Assembly (NCBI GenBank): GCA_015056415.1 | Contig: SVGJ01000007.1 | Span: 1 to 64,000 of the forward strand | DNA from: Clostridiales bacterium | Lineage (GTDB): Bacteria; Bacillota; Clostridia; Christensenellales; Aristaeellaceae | Reading direction: 5' to 3' | DNA length: 64,000 nucleotides | Part shown: piece after piece, positions 39,570-48,076 of the stretch | How positions within the stretch are numbered: position 1 is the stretch's first letter | Layout: the number at the start of each line of letters is the position of its first letter | Position numbers and translations under genes: made by a program | The notes under the pieces: model-generated | Database searches by the model: none | Seen by the model: the letters and a program-made list of their open reading frames with translations, nothing else | Told to the model about the DNA's origin: nothing

Positions 39570-39604
39570 TATTCAAGGCCGGCTCTTTGCCGGCCTTGAA
39601 TAAT
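39570..39604 (+). terminator. Hairpin ATTATTCAAGGCCGGC/GCCGGCCTTGAATAAT
   Basis: 16-bp perfect stem just after the stop. Confidence 0.7.
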
Positions 39605-39674
39605 GGCATTTTTACTTGCCCCCATTCTTATCCTATGATATACTATTGTTGTTATCGGGAATCAAGGAGGGCTT

Positions 39675-40709
39675 ATGAAACCCCGCACCAAAAAAATCCT
39701 CAACTTCGCCTTCATCTTTGGCACACTGGCCGTTGTGCTGCTGGTGGGCTTCAACGGTCAGGAGATGTCCGGCGCCATTGCCGCGCTCAAAAGCATCGGC
39801 CCGGAGTGGATCGTTCTGTGCCTGCTGGCCTGGGCTTCATATCTCCTGTTCGACTCGCTGAGCCTGCATCACTTCCTGAAAACCCAGGGACAATCGATCT
39901 CACTGGCCTCCTCTATTTTCGTTTCACTTTCCGGTATGTATTATTCCAACATCACCCCCGGCGCCACCGGCGGCCAGCCCATGCAGGTCTATTACCTCAA
40001 GAAACGCAGCGTGCCCATTGGCATCGGCACCTCGGCGCTGACGGTGAAGCTTTTCGCCTTCCAGTTCATGCTGGCGGTACTGGGCACCGTGCTGTGGATC
40101 GCCTACAGGGAATATATCGCCCTGCAACTGGGCAACAACATCTGGATCCTGATCATCGGTTATGTGTACAATGTGATCGTGGTAGCCTTCACGGTGCTGA
40201 TGGCCACCAACAAGCGGCTGGTTCGCTTCGTTGTGCTGCTGTTCATCAAGGCCGGCGCGAAGCTTCGCCTCATCAAGGATCCTTCCGCCACCCAGGCACG
40301 CTGGGAGGACGTGATCGACACCTTCCACAACAGCGTGATGATGATCGCCCGTCGGCCCATGGACCTGGTGGTGCAGCTGTTGCTGGCCACGGTGCAGATC
40401 CTGTCCCTGATGGCGGTGACCTTCTTCATCTACCACGCCTTCAGGCTCACCGGCTCCGACTATGGGCAAATCACCGCCCTGGGCGTCATGCTCTACACCT
40501 CGGCGGCCTATACGCCCCTGCCCGGCGCTTCCGGCGCCCAGGAAGGCGTCTTCGCCCTGTATTTCTCCCAGGTTTTCCCCGATGGCATCCGTCTGATGGC
40601 GCTGCTGCTGTGGCGCTTCTTCACCTATTACATCACGCTGATCGTCGGCGCCATCGTTTCCGTAGCCAACGGCTTCCGCTCCGGCAAAAAGAAGCCCGCC
40701 CAGGATTGA
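39675..40709 (+). CDS. Flippase-like/lysylphosphatidylglycerol synthase TM domain (UPF0104) protein
   Basis: 344 aa, multi-TM; YYSNITPGATGGQPMQVYYLKKRSVP; PLPGASGAQEGVFALYF. Confidence 0.9.
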   Translation: MKPRTKKILNFAFIFGTLAVVLLVGFNGQEMSGAIAALKSIGPEWIVLCLLAWASYLLFDSLSLHHFLKTQGQSISLASSIFVSLSGMYYSNITPGATGGQPMQVYYLKKRSVPIGIGTSALTVKLFAFQFMLAVLGTVLWIAYREYIALQLGNNIWILIIGYVYNVIVVAFTVLMATNKRLVRFVVLLFIKAGAKLRLIKDPSATQARWEDVIDTFHNSVMMIARRPMDLVVQLLLATVQILSLMAVTFFIYHAFRLTGSDYGQITALGVMLYTSAAYTPLPGASGAQEGVFALYFSQVFPDGIRLMALLLWRFFTYYITLIVGAIVSVANGFRSGKKKPAQD

Positions 40710-40735
40710 CAACACCCTGCCGCCCATGTTATGAT
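40706..40735 (+). promoter_or_regulatory. Sigma-A-type promoter TTGACA-N18-TATGAT
   Basis: -35 overlaps the stop codon of the preceding gene; upstream of the hairpin at 40747. Confidence 0.55.
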
Positions 40736-40746
40736 AACGTCAACGT

Positions 40747-40801
40747 TTCCATGAAGGAAGCATCCGGACAGACGTCCTGCTTTCTTCATGGAACTTTTTT
40801 T
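40747..40801 (+). terminator. Long near-perfect hairpin followed by T7 (terminator or attenuator)
   Basis: TTCCATGAAGGAAGCA-(TCC)-GGAC-AGAC-GTCC-TGCTTTCTTCATGGAA then CTTTTTTT. Confidence 0.8.
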
Positions 40802-40819
40802 ATTTGGAGGATGATCCTG

Positions 40820-41386
40820 ATGCAAAAGAAAAACCAGCTTTATCGTATGGTAATTACCTCGGTGCTTCTTGCCCTGGGGTTGGTACTGCCCTTTCTGACC
40901 GGCCAGCTGCAGTCTTTTGGCCAGCTGCTGAGCCCGCTGCACATTCCCGTTCTGATCTGCGGCCTGACCTGTGGCTGGGGCTGGGGGGGTGCGCTGGGGC
41001 TGATCCTGCCGGTGCTGCGAATGATGCTTTTTAGCCGTCCAGGAGCTGTTTCCGCCTACCCCATGATGTTCGAATTGTGCGCCTATGGTGTGCTGACCGG
41101 CCTGCTGTACCCCTGGCTGCGCCGCAGGCTGAGCCGGCTGGGCGCAAGCCGCCTGGTCGCCATGCTGGCCTCCCTGGCGATCGCTATGGTCTGCGGCCGT
41201 ATGGTGGGCGGCATAGCCACGTCGCTGCTGCTGGCCACCGGCATCATTTCCCGCGAACCGCTGACCTTCGGCGTATTTATCTCCGATTATTTCATCGCCA
41301 CCACCCCGGGCGCTGTGGTGCACCTGATCGTGGTGCCGGCTGTTGTTCTGGCGCTGGAAAAGGCGCATCTTTCCCCCAACGCTTGA
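40820..41386 (+). CDS. ECF transporter S component-like membrane protein
   Basis: 189 aa, about 6 TM; LYRMVITSVLLALGLVLPFLTG...; RBS TTTGGAGG. Confidence 0.78.
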   Translation: MQKKNQLYRMVITSVLLALGLVLPFLTGQLQSFGQLLSPLHIPVLICGLTCGWGWGGALGLILPVLRMMLFSRPGAVSAYPMMFELCAYGVLTGLLYPWLRRRLSRLGASRLVAMLASLAIAMVCGRMVGGIATSLLLATGIISREPLTFGVFISDYFIATTPGAVVHLIVVPAVVLALEKAHLSPNA

Positions 41387-41446
41387 CGAAAAAAGCCCGT
41401 TGCGGTATCATGATAGAATGAAAACCATCTCCCGGAGGAGTTTATC

Positions 41447-41944
41447 ATGCGCAACAAGAACCTGTGGGTCATCCTTGCCGCTGTCGTGTTGATCATCGCC
41501 GTGTTTGTGGCTTCCATCTGGATCAAGCCCACGCCTGCTGACATCAGCGACCAGCAGATCGTCGTCACCACCGATGCTCCCACCAATCCGACCGATATGC
41601 CCGCCGCTACCGATGCGCCTGCCCCCGCCGCTTATCTGCTGGTCACCGTTGGCGACGTGACCTATCAGCCCCTTCCCCTGCAGGGCGAGGGCGAGTTTTC
41701 CCTCACCCAGGGCGATACCGGCAGGGTAAACGTTGTCCACGTCACCCGCGACAGCATCTGGATGGCGGAATCCACCTGCGATAACCAGGACTGCGTGGAG
41801 CAGGGCGTGGTCTCCCTGGAGACGATGGATAACCGGGTGCTGGGCAATATGATCATCTGCCTGCCCCACCGTGTGACGCTGCAGCTCTACTCCGCCCAGG
41901 AAATGGACGCCTTGCTCGCGTCCCTTGAGGAGGCCGCGCAATGA
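41447..41944 (+). CDS. NusG domain II-containing membrane-anchored protein
   Basis: N-terminal TM; ESTCDNQDCVEQGVVS...NMIICLPHRVTLQL. Confidence 0.85.
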   Translation: MRNKNLWVILAAVVLIIAVFVASIWIKPTPADISDQQIVVTTDAPTNPTDMPAATDAPAPAAYLLVTVGDVTYQPLPLQGEGEFSLTQGDTGRVNVVHVTRDSIWMAESTCDNQDCVEQGVVSLETMDNRVLGNMIICLPHRVTLQLYSAQEMDALLASLEEAAQ

Positions 41945-42444
41945 ATCCCCGCAACGCAACCAACCGCATCGCTCTTTCAGCGCTGCTGGTAGCGCTGATG
42001 CTGGTGCTGGGCTATGTGGAAAGCCTGTTTCCTACCCCCATTCCCGGTATGAAGCTGGGGCTCAGCAACAGCATCCTGATCTTTGCCGTATATATACTGG
42101 GCATTCCCAACGCTTTTTTGCTCATGATCCTGAAGGTGCTGCTTTCCGGATTGATGTTCGGCGGCGTTTCCGCCATGATGTACGCCTTCGCCGGCGGCCT
42201 GCTCAGCATGATTTTCATGTGCCTGCTCAGCCGCATCAAGGGTGTGCACGTGGTGGTGGTCAGCATGACAGGCGGCCTGATGCACAATGTGGGCCAGGTC
42301 GGCATGGCGATGCTGATTCTTTCCACCCCCAAGCTGCTGTATTACATGGCCATCCTGATGGTCGTGGGCTTGGCCTGCGGCGCGCTCACCGGCGTATGCG
42401 CCGACAGCGTGATGAAGCACCTGAAGAAAATGTTCAAGCATTAA
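41941..42444 (+). CDS. Gx transporter family protein (heptaprenyl diphosphate synthase component I-type)
   Basis: LGYVESLFPTPIPGMKLGLSNSILIFAVYILGIPNAFLLMILKVLLSGL. Confidence 0.9.
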   Translation: MNPRNATNRIALSALLVALMLVLGYVESLFPTPIPGMKLGLSNSILIFAVYILGIPNAFLLMILKVLLSGLMFGGVSAMMYAFAGGLLSMIFMCLLSRIKGVHVVVVSMTGGLMHNVGQVGMAMLILSTPKLLYYMAILMVVGLACGALTGVCADSVMKHLKKMFKH

Positions 42445-42495
42445 AGCGGTTTTCAATCGCATACAGAAATCGAAGCCCATGTTTGACGCATAAAG

Positions 42496-42524
42496 AAAAA
42501 GCGGAGCATATGCTCCGCTTTTTT
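42496..42524. terminator. Terminator AAGCGGAGCATATGCTCCGCTT-TTTT
   Basis: Perfect palindromic stem between convergent genes. Confidence 0.8.
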
Positions 42525-43376
42525 TCATACGCCCGCTTCTTCGCAGGCCATTTCCCAATACTTCTCGGGGATATGGGGCCAGTGGCAGCTGCCTTCGCCC
42601 GCCTCGCACAGGGCCATGGCCCGTCCAAGCACCGATACCTGGGATACATTCATCCCCCGCAGCACGCCCGCCGTGACCCGCATCCAGCAGGGCGCGATCT
42701 CAAACAGCTGCTCCCGGCGCATTTCTTCGATGACCTGCTCCACATCGTAATCCAGCTGAACCATGGTCTCCTGCCAGCGGCCGTCCAAGCCCTCCAGCAG
42801 CATATACTCCGCCTTGCCCCCGCTCTGCAGCGATACGCCCACCGCGCCGGGATTCACCGCCCGGCGGCCAGCATGCTCCAACCATGCCTGACGATGCCGG
42901 TGCCCGCAGAGGATCAGCGGCGTTTGAGCAGCCTCCATAGCCTCATGGGCAGTCTCGCCGGGCGGAACAAGGCGCTCGCCAACATCCCGGGGCGAGCCGT
43001 GGCAGATGGTCACCGCAGGCAGGCCGGGAAGTTCCATCACCCGCGCGATGGGCAGGCCGGCGAAAAACGCCTTGTCCCGTTCTGTCACCCGCTGGCCCAT
43101 GTACCACAAAACACCCGTGGTGGAGCTGCCCCGCTGCCACAGGCTGGTATCCAGCGCGCCCAGCCAGTAGTTCTCCTTATTCCCGCGGATGAACACGCAG
43201 GGATGGTTTTCCGCCCAGGCATACAGCATTTCCATGGTGCGCTGGGGGCAGGGCAGCTCGCCCAGGTAATCCCCCAGGAACCAGTACGCCTCCGCGCCCT
43301 GCTGCTCCGCATGGGCAAGGCAGCGCTCCAGCGCCACGTGGTTGCCGTGAATATCCGCCATCACCGCGATGCGCAT
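42525..43376 (-). CDS. Metallophosphoesterase family protein
   Basis: MRIAVMADIHGNHVALERCL, FLGDYLGELPCP, RGNKENYW, CGHRHRQAW. Confidence 0.93.
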   Translation of the reverse strand: MRIAVMADIHGNHVALERCLAHAEQQGAEAYWFLGDYLGELPCPQRTMEMLYAWAENHPCVFIRGNKENYWLGALDTSLWQRGSSTTGVLWYMGQRVTERDKAFFAGLPIARVMELPGLPAVTICHGSPRDVGERLVPPGETAHEAMEAAQTPLILCGHRHRQAWLEHAGRRAVNPGAVGVSLQSGGKAEYMLLEGLDGRWQETMVQLDYDVEQVIEEMRREQLFEIAPCWMRVTAGVLRGMNVSQVSVLGRAMALCEAGEGSCHWPHIPEKYWEMACEEAGV

Positions 43377-43379
43377 GGC

Positions 43380-44507
43380 TTATGCCTCCTTCGCCTTCCG
43401 CTCCGTGAGCTCCATCAGCTCCCGCTCGCCGGCGATCTCGCTCTCGTGGGGATACTGGGCCGCCATCCTGTTGAACCTCACGCGAATATCTTCCGCCTTC
43501 TTCTCGTCCTTGTCTCTGAGCAGCGACACGGCGTACTGAGTGCGAAGGATGGACGGGAACTGCTTCATGGCCTTGGCGAACTGCTGGATCTCCTTTGTTT
43601 CCAGCCTGGCCACCATCTCGCCGGGGCGGTCGTTCATCATTTCGAGCCACGCCAGGTCAAAGGTCATCAGCTGGCGGTAGATCCCCGGCACATATTGGTC
43701 ATCCATCAGGAGCAGCATCTGCCGCTCCGCCTCATCAAAGTTCATGGCATCCATCTGGCGATTGGCGGCCATCACCTCCATGGAGAGCACCATGGCATTG
43801 GCCCGGGCCTCCTGGGGATAGGGCGCGAAATACTCCTCCGGCAAGTCCCGGGGGCGCTTGCCCCAGGCGATCTGCTCGTTGCACTTCATCTGCAGCCAGA
43901 AAGCACGCCGTGCCTCCGTGCTGCGGCCGATGGCCAGGATGTTGCTGCCATCGTTGTTCACCTTGCCGCCCGGGATCGGCACGATGTTCGTCAGCCCCAG
44001 GAATACGCCGGTGAGCAGCAGCATCCACAGGGCGACGCTCACCCACTTGCCCACGGGGAAGATCATAAGCGCCACGCCCGCCAGGACCGAGAGCAGAAAG
44101 TTCACCGCCACGCCGCCCAGGTTGTACCATACATAGGGGAAATCGCCTCCGTTGTACTCCGGCGGGCTCATCAGGCACTGGCCGCCGGTGCCTGCCAGCG
44201 AGAACCGGCTGAGCCGTACCTTGCCGTCCGCGCCCTTCTCCCACATCAGGCTGCCCACCCGGTAGCTGAGGAACTTATACCCCGTCATCATGCCAAAGAG
44301 CGCATGGCCCGCCTCGTGGACGATGATATGCACATACAGCGAAACGATAAACGTCGCCATGATAACAATAAACAGCACCGGATCCACCTTGACGTCCACA
44401 TCACTGACGCCCAGGACAACGCCGATCACCGCGCCGATCAGCAGGCAGGCGGCGAAATAGATCACACCGCCCCACGGAAACTTCTTCTTTTTCTTCTGTT
44501 CAGCCAT
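43380..44507 (-). CDS. M50-family (site-2 protease-like) metalloprotease
   Basis: IIVHEAGHALFGMMTGYKFLSY; multiple TMs; NIVPIPGGKVNNDG. Confidence 0.82.
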   Translation of the reverse strand: MAEQKKKKKFPWGGVIYFAACLLIGAVIGVVLGVSDVDVKVDPVLFIVIMATFIVSLYVHIIVHEAGHALFGMMTGYKFLSYRVGSLMWEKGADGKVRLSRFSLAGTGGQCLMSPPEYNGGDFPYVWYNLGGVAVNFLLSVLAGVALMIFPVGKWVSVALWMLLLTGVFLGLTNIVPIPGGKVNNDGSNILAIGRSTEARRAFWLQMKCNEQIAWGKRPRDLPEEYFAPYPQEARANAMVLSMEVMAANRQMDAMNFDEAERQMLLLMDDQYVPGIYRQLMTFDLAWLEMMNDRPGEMVARLETKEIQQFAKAMKQFPSILRTQYAVSLLRDKDEKKAEDIRVRFNRMAAQYPHESEIAGERELMELTERKAKEA

Positions 44508-44512
44508 TGGGA

Positions 44513-45025
44513 TCAAACCTCCTTGAACGCGTCCTTGCCGATCTCACGGTACACAAAATGCGCCGCGCCCTCCGGCTCGTTGAGGATATAGGGCACCAAA
44601 TCCGGCGGATAGATCTCCAGTCCGGGCAGCTCCGCCAGGGGGATCCACTTGTATTCCAGGTCGATCCTCTCCCCACCCAGCTCATCATAACCGAGGAAGG
44701 AGCCGGTCAGGGGAATGGCGGTCAAGTCGTCCAGCTCCACCTTGTAATACAGACCGATCTGATGGCAGGGCCGCTTGCCCCAGGGGAAGAACACCTCGCC
44801 CACGGCCAGCAGCTTTGTCGGCGTGACCGGAGCGTGGATTTCCTCCATGAACTCCCGCACAAGGGCCTCGGCCTGGGTCTCGCCCAGGGCCACATGGCCG
44901 CCGATGAAGGCATGCTCCGTGGTGCCGGGCGGGCATTGCACCAGCACCTGGCCATCATACACCAGCACACCGGAGACCCGGCTGGAAAAAACGAATTGAT
45001 CTTCGCGGAAAAGAACGTCACGCAT
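44513..45025 (-). CDS. NUDIX hydrolase
   Basis: GGHVALGETQAEALVREFMEEIHAPV nudix-box-like. Confidence 0.9.
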   Translation of the reverse strand: MRDVLFREDQFVFSSRVSGVLVYDGQVLVQCPPGTTEHAFIGGHVALGETQAEALVREFMEEIHAPVTPTKLLAVGEVFFPWGKRPCHQIGLYYKVELDDLTAIPLTGSFLGYDELGGERIDLEYKWIPLAELPGLEIYPPDLVPYILNEPEGAAHFVYREIGKDAFKEV

Positions 45026-45141
45026 GATCACACCTCCACCGGCAGCCGTCCCCCGTTGCCCGGGAGAAGCAGCGCCTTCACTTTATCTCTTTACCACGCA
45101 ACACCAAATTATTATACCACACGCAGCATTCCCACGCAATG

Positions 45142-45174
45142 AAAAAACCGCCTGAGCGCTCAGGCGGTTTTTTA
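45142..45174. terminator. Terminator AAAACCGCCTGAGCGCTCAGGCGGTTTT
   Basis: Perfect palindrome flanked by A/T runs. Confidence 0.85.
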
Positions 45175-46014
45175 TCAATGCACATAAACCAAGCCGCAGG
45201 CCTTGGGGCCGATATGGGTGCCAATGGCGGCGCCCACGTTGATGATCCGCTCGTCAGGCACCTCAATGCCCAGCGCGCGGACGCGCTCAGCCAGGGCCAG
45301 ACCGTTGACGCGGTCATCCGTGTACATCACATAGAAGGGGAAGTCCCCGTCGGGCAGCTGCTCCTTCACCTTATCGCACATGAAGGCCATGCCCTTCTTC
45401 ATGCCCATGACCTTGGCGGGGATGGCCAGCTTGCCATCTTCATCCACCTGCAGGATGGGCTTGATCTGCGCCAGGGAGCCCACGCGGTACACCACATTGG
45501 AGATGCGGCCACCCTTGTAGAGGTACTCCAGGGTATCCATGCAGGCATACAGCACAACACGCTTGCGCATTTCTTCCAGGGCGGCAATGATTTCCGCAGC
45601 GGACTTGCCTTCATCCCGCAGGCGCACGGCGTATTCCACCACCATGCGCTGGCCGCCGGTGCCGTTTTCGCTGTCCACCACATAACAGCCGGGCAGGTTC
45701 AGCTTCTGGCGGAGCATTTCCGCGTTCTGATATGTACCGCTGAAGCCCGAGGAAATGGTGATATAGATGGCTTCATCCCCCGCCTCGTGGGCCTGCCTGA
45801 ACAGATCCGTCAGCACCTGGGGCGAGGCCTGGGCCGTCTTGGGGAACTGACCAGAGGTGCGCAGCAGCTCATAAAACTCATCCTTGGTCAGGTTGACGTT
45901 TTCCTGATACTCCGACGTACCGAAAATGACCGTCAGGGGGATACAGGCAACACGCATTCGTTCCATTTCTGCCGGCTCAAAGTCAGCAGCGGAATCGGTG
46001 ATGATCCGTACCAT
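45175..46014 (-). CDS. DegV family (fatty-acid binding) protein
   Basis: VRIITDSAADFEP, TISSGFSGTYQNAEM, VYRVGSLAQIKPIL. Confidence 0.94.
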   Translation of the reverse strand: MVRIITDSAADFEPAEMERMRVACIPLTVIFGTSEYQENVNLTKDEFYELLRTSGQFPKTAQASPQVLTDLFRQAHEAGDEAIYITISSGFSGTYQNAEMLRQKLNLPGCYVVDSENGTGGQRMVVEYAVRLRDEGKSAAEIIAALEEMRKRVVLYACMDTLEYLYKGGRISNVVYRVGSLAQIKPILQVDEDGKLAIPAKVMGMKKGMAFMCDKVKEQLPDGDFPFYVMYTDDRVNGLALAERVRALGIEVPDERIINVGAAIGTHIGPKACGLVYVH

Positions 46015-46144
46015 GGTCTCCTCCGAAAAACATTCTGGGCACAAAGTGCCGTACAGGATATTCTACCATAAATTATTCCGCTTGAAAAGAGCGCAAATGT
46101 AAAAGAGGTGCATTCCGTAAAATGCACCTCTGATCGACGGATTT

Positions 46145-48064
46145 TTAGCCCCTGCGCACCCATACGGTCATCTCGCCCTTGCCCCGGTTACCCCAGGCAT
46201 AGTAGGGTACAAAGGTGAGCTGCTGGGGCTGCTGAGCATGAACGGACTCGGTATACAGGTCGCTCTCTCCCTCGGTACGCAGGCCCTGGCAGGTGATGGT
46301 GGTCACGCCGCCCATCAGGCTATCCTGGTGGCTGACCTGCGCTTCGCCCGCCTTGACCGAGAGGTTCCACAGCTGCTGACCGTTATCCTTTTCCTCCAGA
46401 CAATACACCACAGGGCCGCGCATAAGAGCAGTCTTGCCGGCGTAGTTGGGCGAGCGAAGGCTGGCGGACATGAAGCGCACCTCCATGGGCATATCCAGCG
46501 TGATCACGTCCCCCGCCGCGAAGGCATTCTCCAGGACGAGGTAGCCCTTCTCCAGGACGGCTTCCACCCTTTCGCCATTGATGGCCAGGGTGTACTCGTT
46601 TGCCCACCAGGGCTTGCGGAGCATCAGGCGGAAAGCGGCGGCGCTGTCCATGGTGATCTTCACGCTGCCGCACCAGGGGAAGTTGGCCTCCATGGTGAAG
46701 GCGATCTCCTGCCCGCAGGCGTTGGTCTTCACCTTCGAAGCGATGTACTGGTCCACCAGCAGGCTGTCACCGTCCGAGGCATAAATGTAGTTGCCCAGGC
46801 CGGTCAGCGTGCGCAGCACATTGGGCGGGCAGCAGGCGCAGCCAAACCAGCCCATGCGTTCCGGATCCACCGCCATGTCCTGGCGGCGCACGCAGCGGTC
46901 AGGCCAGACCTCCAGGGGGTTGATGTAGAAATACCTGGTGCCGTCCAGGCTCACGCCGGAAAGAATGCCGTTGTACAGCGTACGCTCCACGGTATCGCCA
47001 TAGCAGCTGTCGGGCTGGATGCGGTTCAGGCGGGAGGCCGTCATCGCCAGGGCGATAGAGGCGCAGGTCTCGGTATAGCAGCGCTCCGGGGGCAGGTCGT
47101 AATCGAAGGAGAAGGCCTCGCCCTCGTGGGTGGAGCCCACGCCGCCGGTGATGTACATCTGCTTGTGGATGATGTTCCGGAAGACCGTATCCGCCGCCTC
47201 CACCAGCGTGGGATCACCGGCCATTTCGCCCACGTCCGCCATGCCGGAAAGCATATACAGCTGGCGCACGGCGTGGCCGTTGGCTTCCTTCTGCTCGCGG
47301 ACGGGCTTGTGGGCCTGGTTGTAGGTATACTTTGCCTGCGGATAGCGCAGCTGGCCCCAATAGCTGGGCTTATCGCCGCGAGCGATGGATTCGGCGTCGT
47401 AATAATGGGGCTGCTGGCCGCGCACATCCAGGAAGTACTTGGCCAGGCGGATGTAGCGTTCCTCGCCGGTGACCCGGTACAGCTTTGCCAGGCCCAGCTC
47501 GATCTCCTGATGGCCGGGATAGCCGTGAAGCTTGTTCTCCTCAGGGCCGAAGTTGGTATCGAAGCAATCCGCCACGCGGCAAGCCATGTCCAGCAGCTTC
47601 CGCTTGCCGGTGGCCTCGTAATACGCCACAGCCGCCTCGAACATATGGCCGGCCACGTACATCTCGTGGTGATCGCGCAGGTTGGTGAAGCGCTTGTCCA
47701 GCCCCTTGACGATATAATAGGTGTCCAGGTAGCCGTCCTCCTGCTGGGCCTTGCCAGCCAGGTCGATGGCCTCGTCGGCGGTCTTTTCCAGCTCCGCGTC
47801 GGGATGGGTGGCGAGGGAATACGCCACGCCCTCGATCCACTTCCACAGATCGGTATCCTGGAACCAGAAGCCGTGGAACTCGCCCTGCTTCAATCCGGCG
47901 GCGATCTCGAAATTCTCAATGCAATGGCTGGGCGCCACACCGGGCACACGATCGTTGAGGGTATCCCACATATAGGGGATGGTCACCTTCCGCGCGGTAT
48001 CGATACGGGCGGTGAAGAAGGGATCGGTGATCTGAATATCCTTCAGGGGGAGGGTCTTGAACAT
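46145..48064 (-). CDS. Glycoside hydrolase family 127 (beta-L-arabinofuranosidase-like, DUF1680)
   Basis: LKDIQITDPFFTARID..., ITGGVGSTHEGEAFSFDYDLPPERCYTETCASIA, FGCACCPPNVLRTL. Confidence 0.94.
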   Translation of the reverse strand: MFKTLPLKDIQITDPFFTARIDTARKVTIPYMWDTLNDRVPGVAPSHCIENFEIAAGLKQGEFHGFWFQDTDLWKWIEGVAYSLATHPDAELEKTADEAIDLAGKAQQEDGYLDTYYIVKGLDKRFTNLRDHHEMYVAGHMFEAAVAYYEATGKRKLLDMACRVADCFDTNFGPEENKLHGYPGHQEIELGLAKLYRVTGEERYIRLAKYFLDVRGQQPHYYDAESIARGDKPSYWGQLRYPQAKYTYNQAHKPVREQKEANGHAVRQLYMLSGMADVGEMAGDPTLVEAADTVFRNIIHKQMYITGGVGSTHEGEAFSFDYDLPPERCYTETCASIALAMTASRLNRIQPDSCYGDTVERTLYNGILSGVSLDGTRYFYINPLEVWPDRCVRRQDMAVDPERMGWFGCACCPPNVLRTLTGLGNYIYASDGDSLLVDQYIASKVKTNACGQEIAFTMEANFPWCGSVKITMDSAAAFRLMLRKPWWANEYTLAINGERVEAVLEKGYLVLENAFAAGDVITLDMPMEVRFMSASLRSPNYAGKTALMRGPVVYCLEEKDNGQQLWNLSVKAGEAQVSHQDSLMGGVTTITCQGLRTEGESDLYTESVHAQQPQQLTFVPYYAWGNRGKGEMTVWVRRG

Positions 48065-48076
48065 AAGCTTTCTCCT

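Noticed and set aside
36445-39609. 1054-aa minus ORF opposite LacZ-type GH2
   Set aside because: Antisense artefact; no recognisable domains, sense frame is a full GH2 protein
39587-41386. 599-aa ORF joining the flippase region to the ECF S component
   Set aside because: First two-thirds is an out-of-frame reading of the flippase gene; real ECF gene starts at 40820 with its own RBS
41925-44591. 888-aa plus ORF across Gx transporter, phosphoesterase and M50 genes
   Set aside because: Out-of-frame and antisense reading of several real genes
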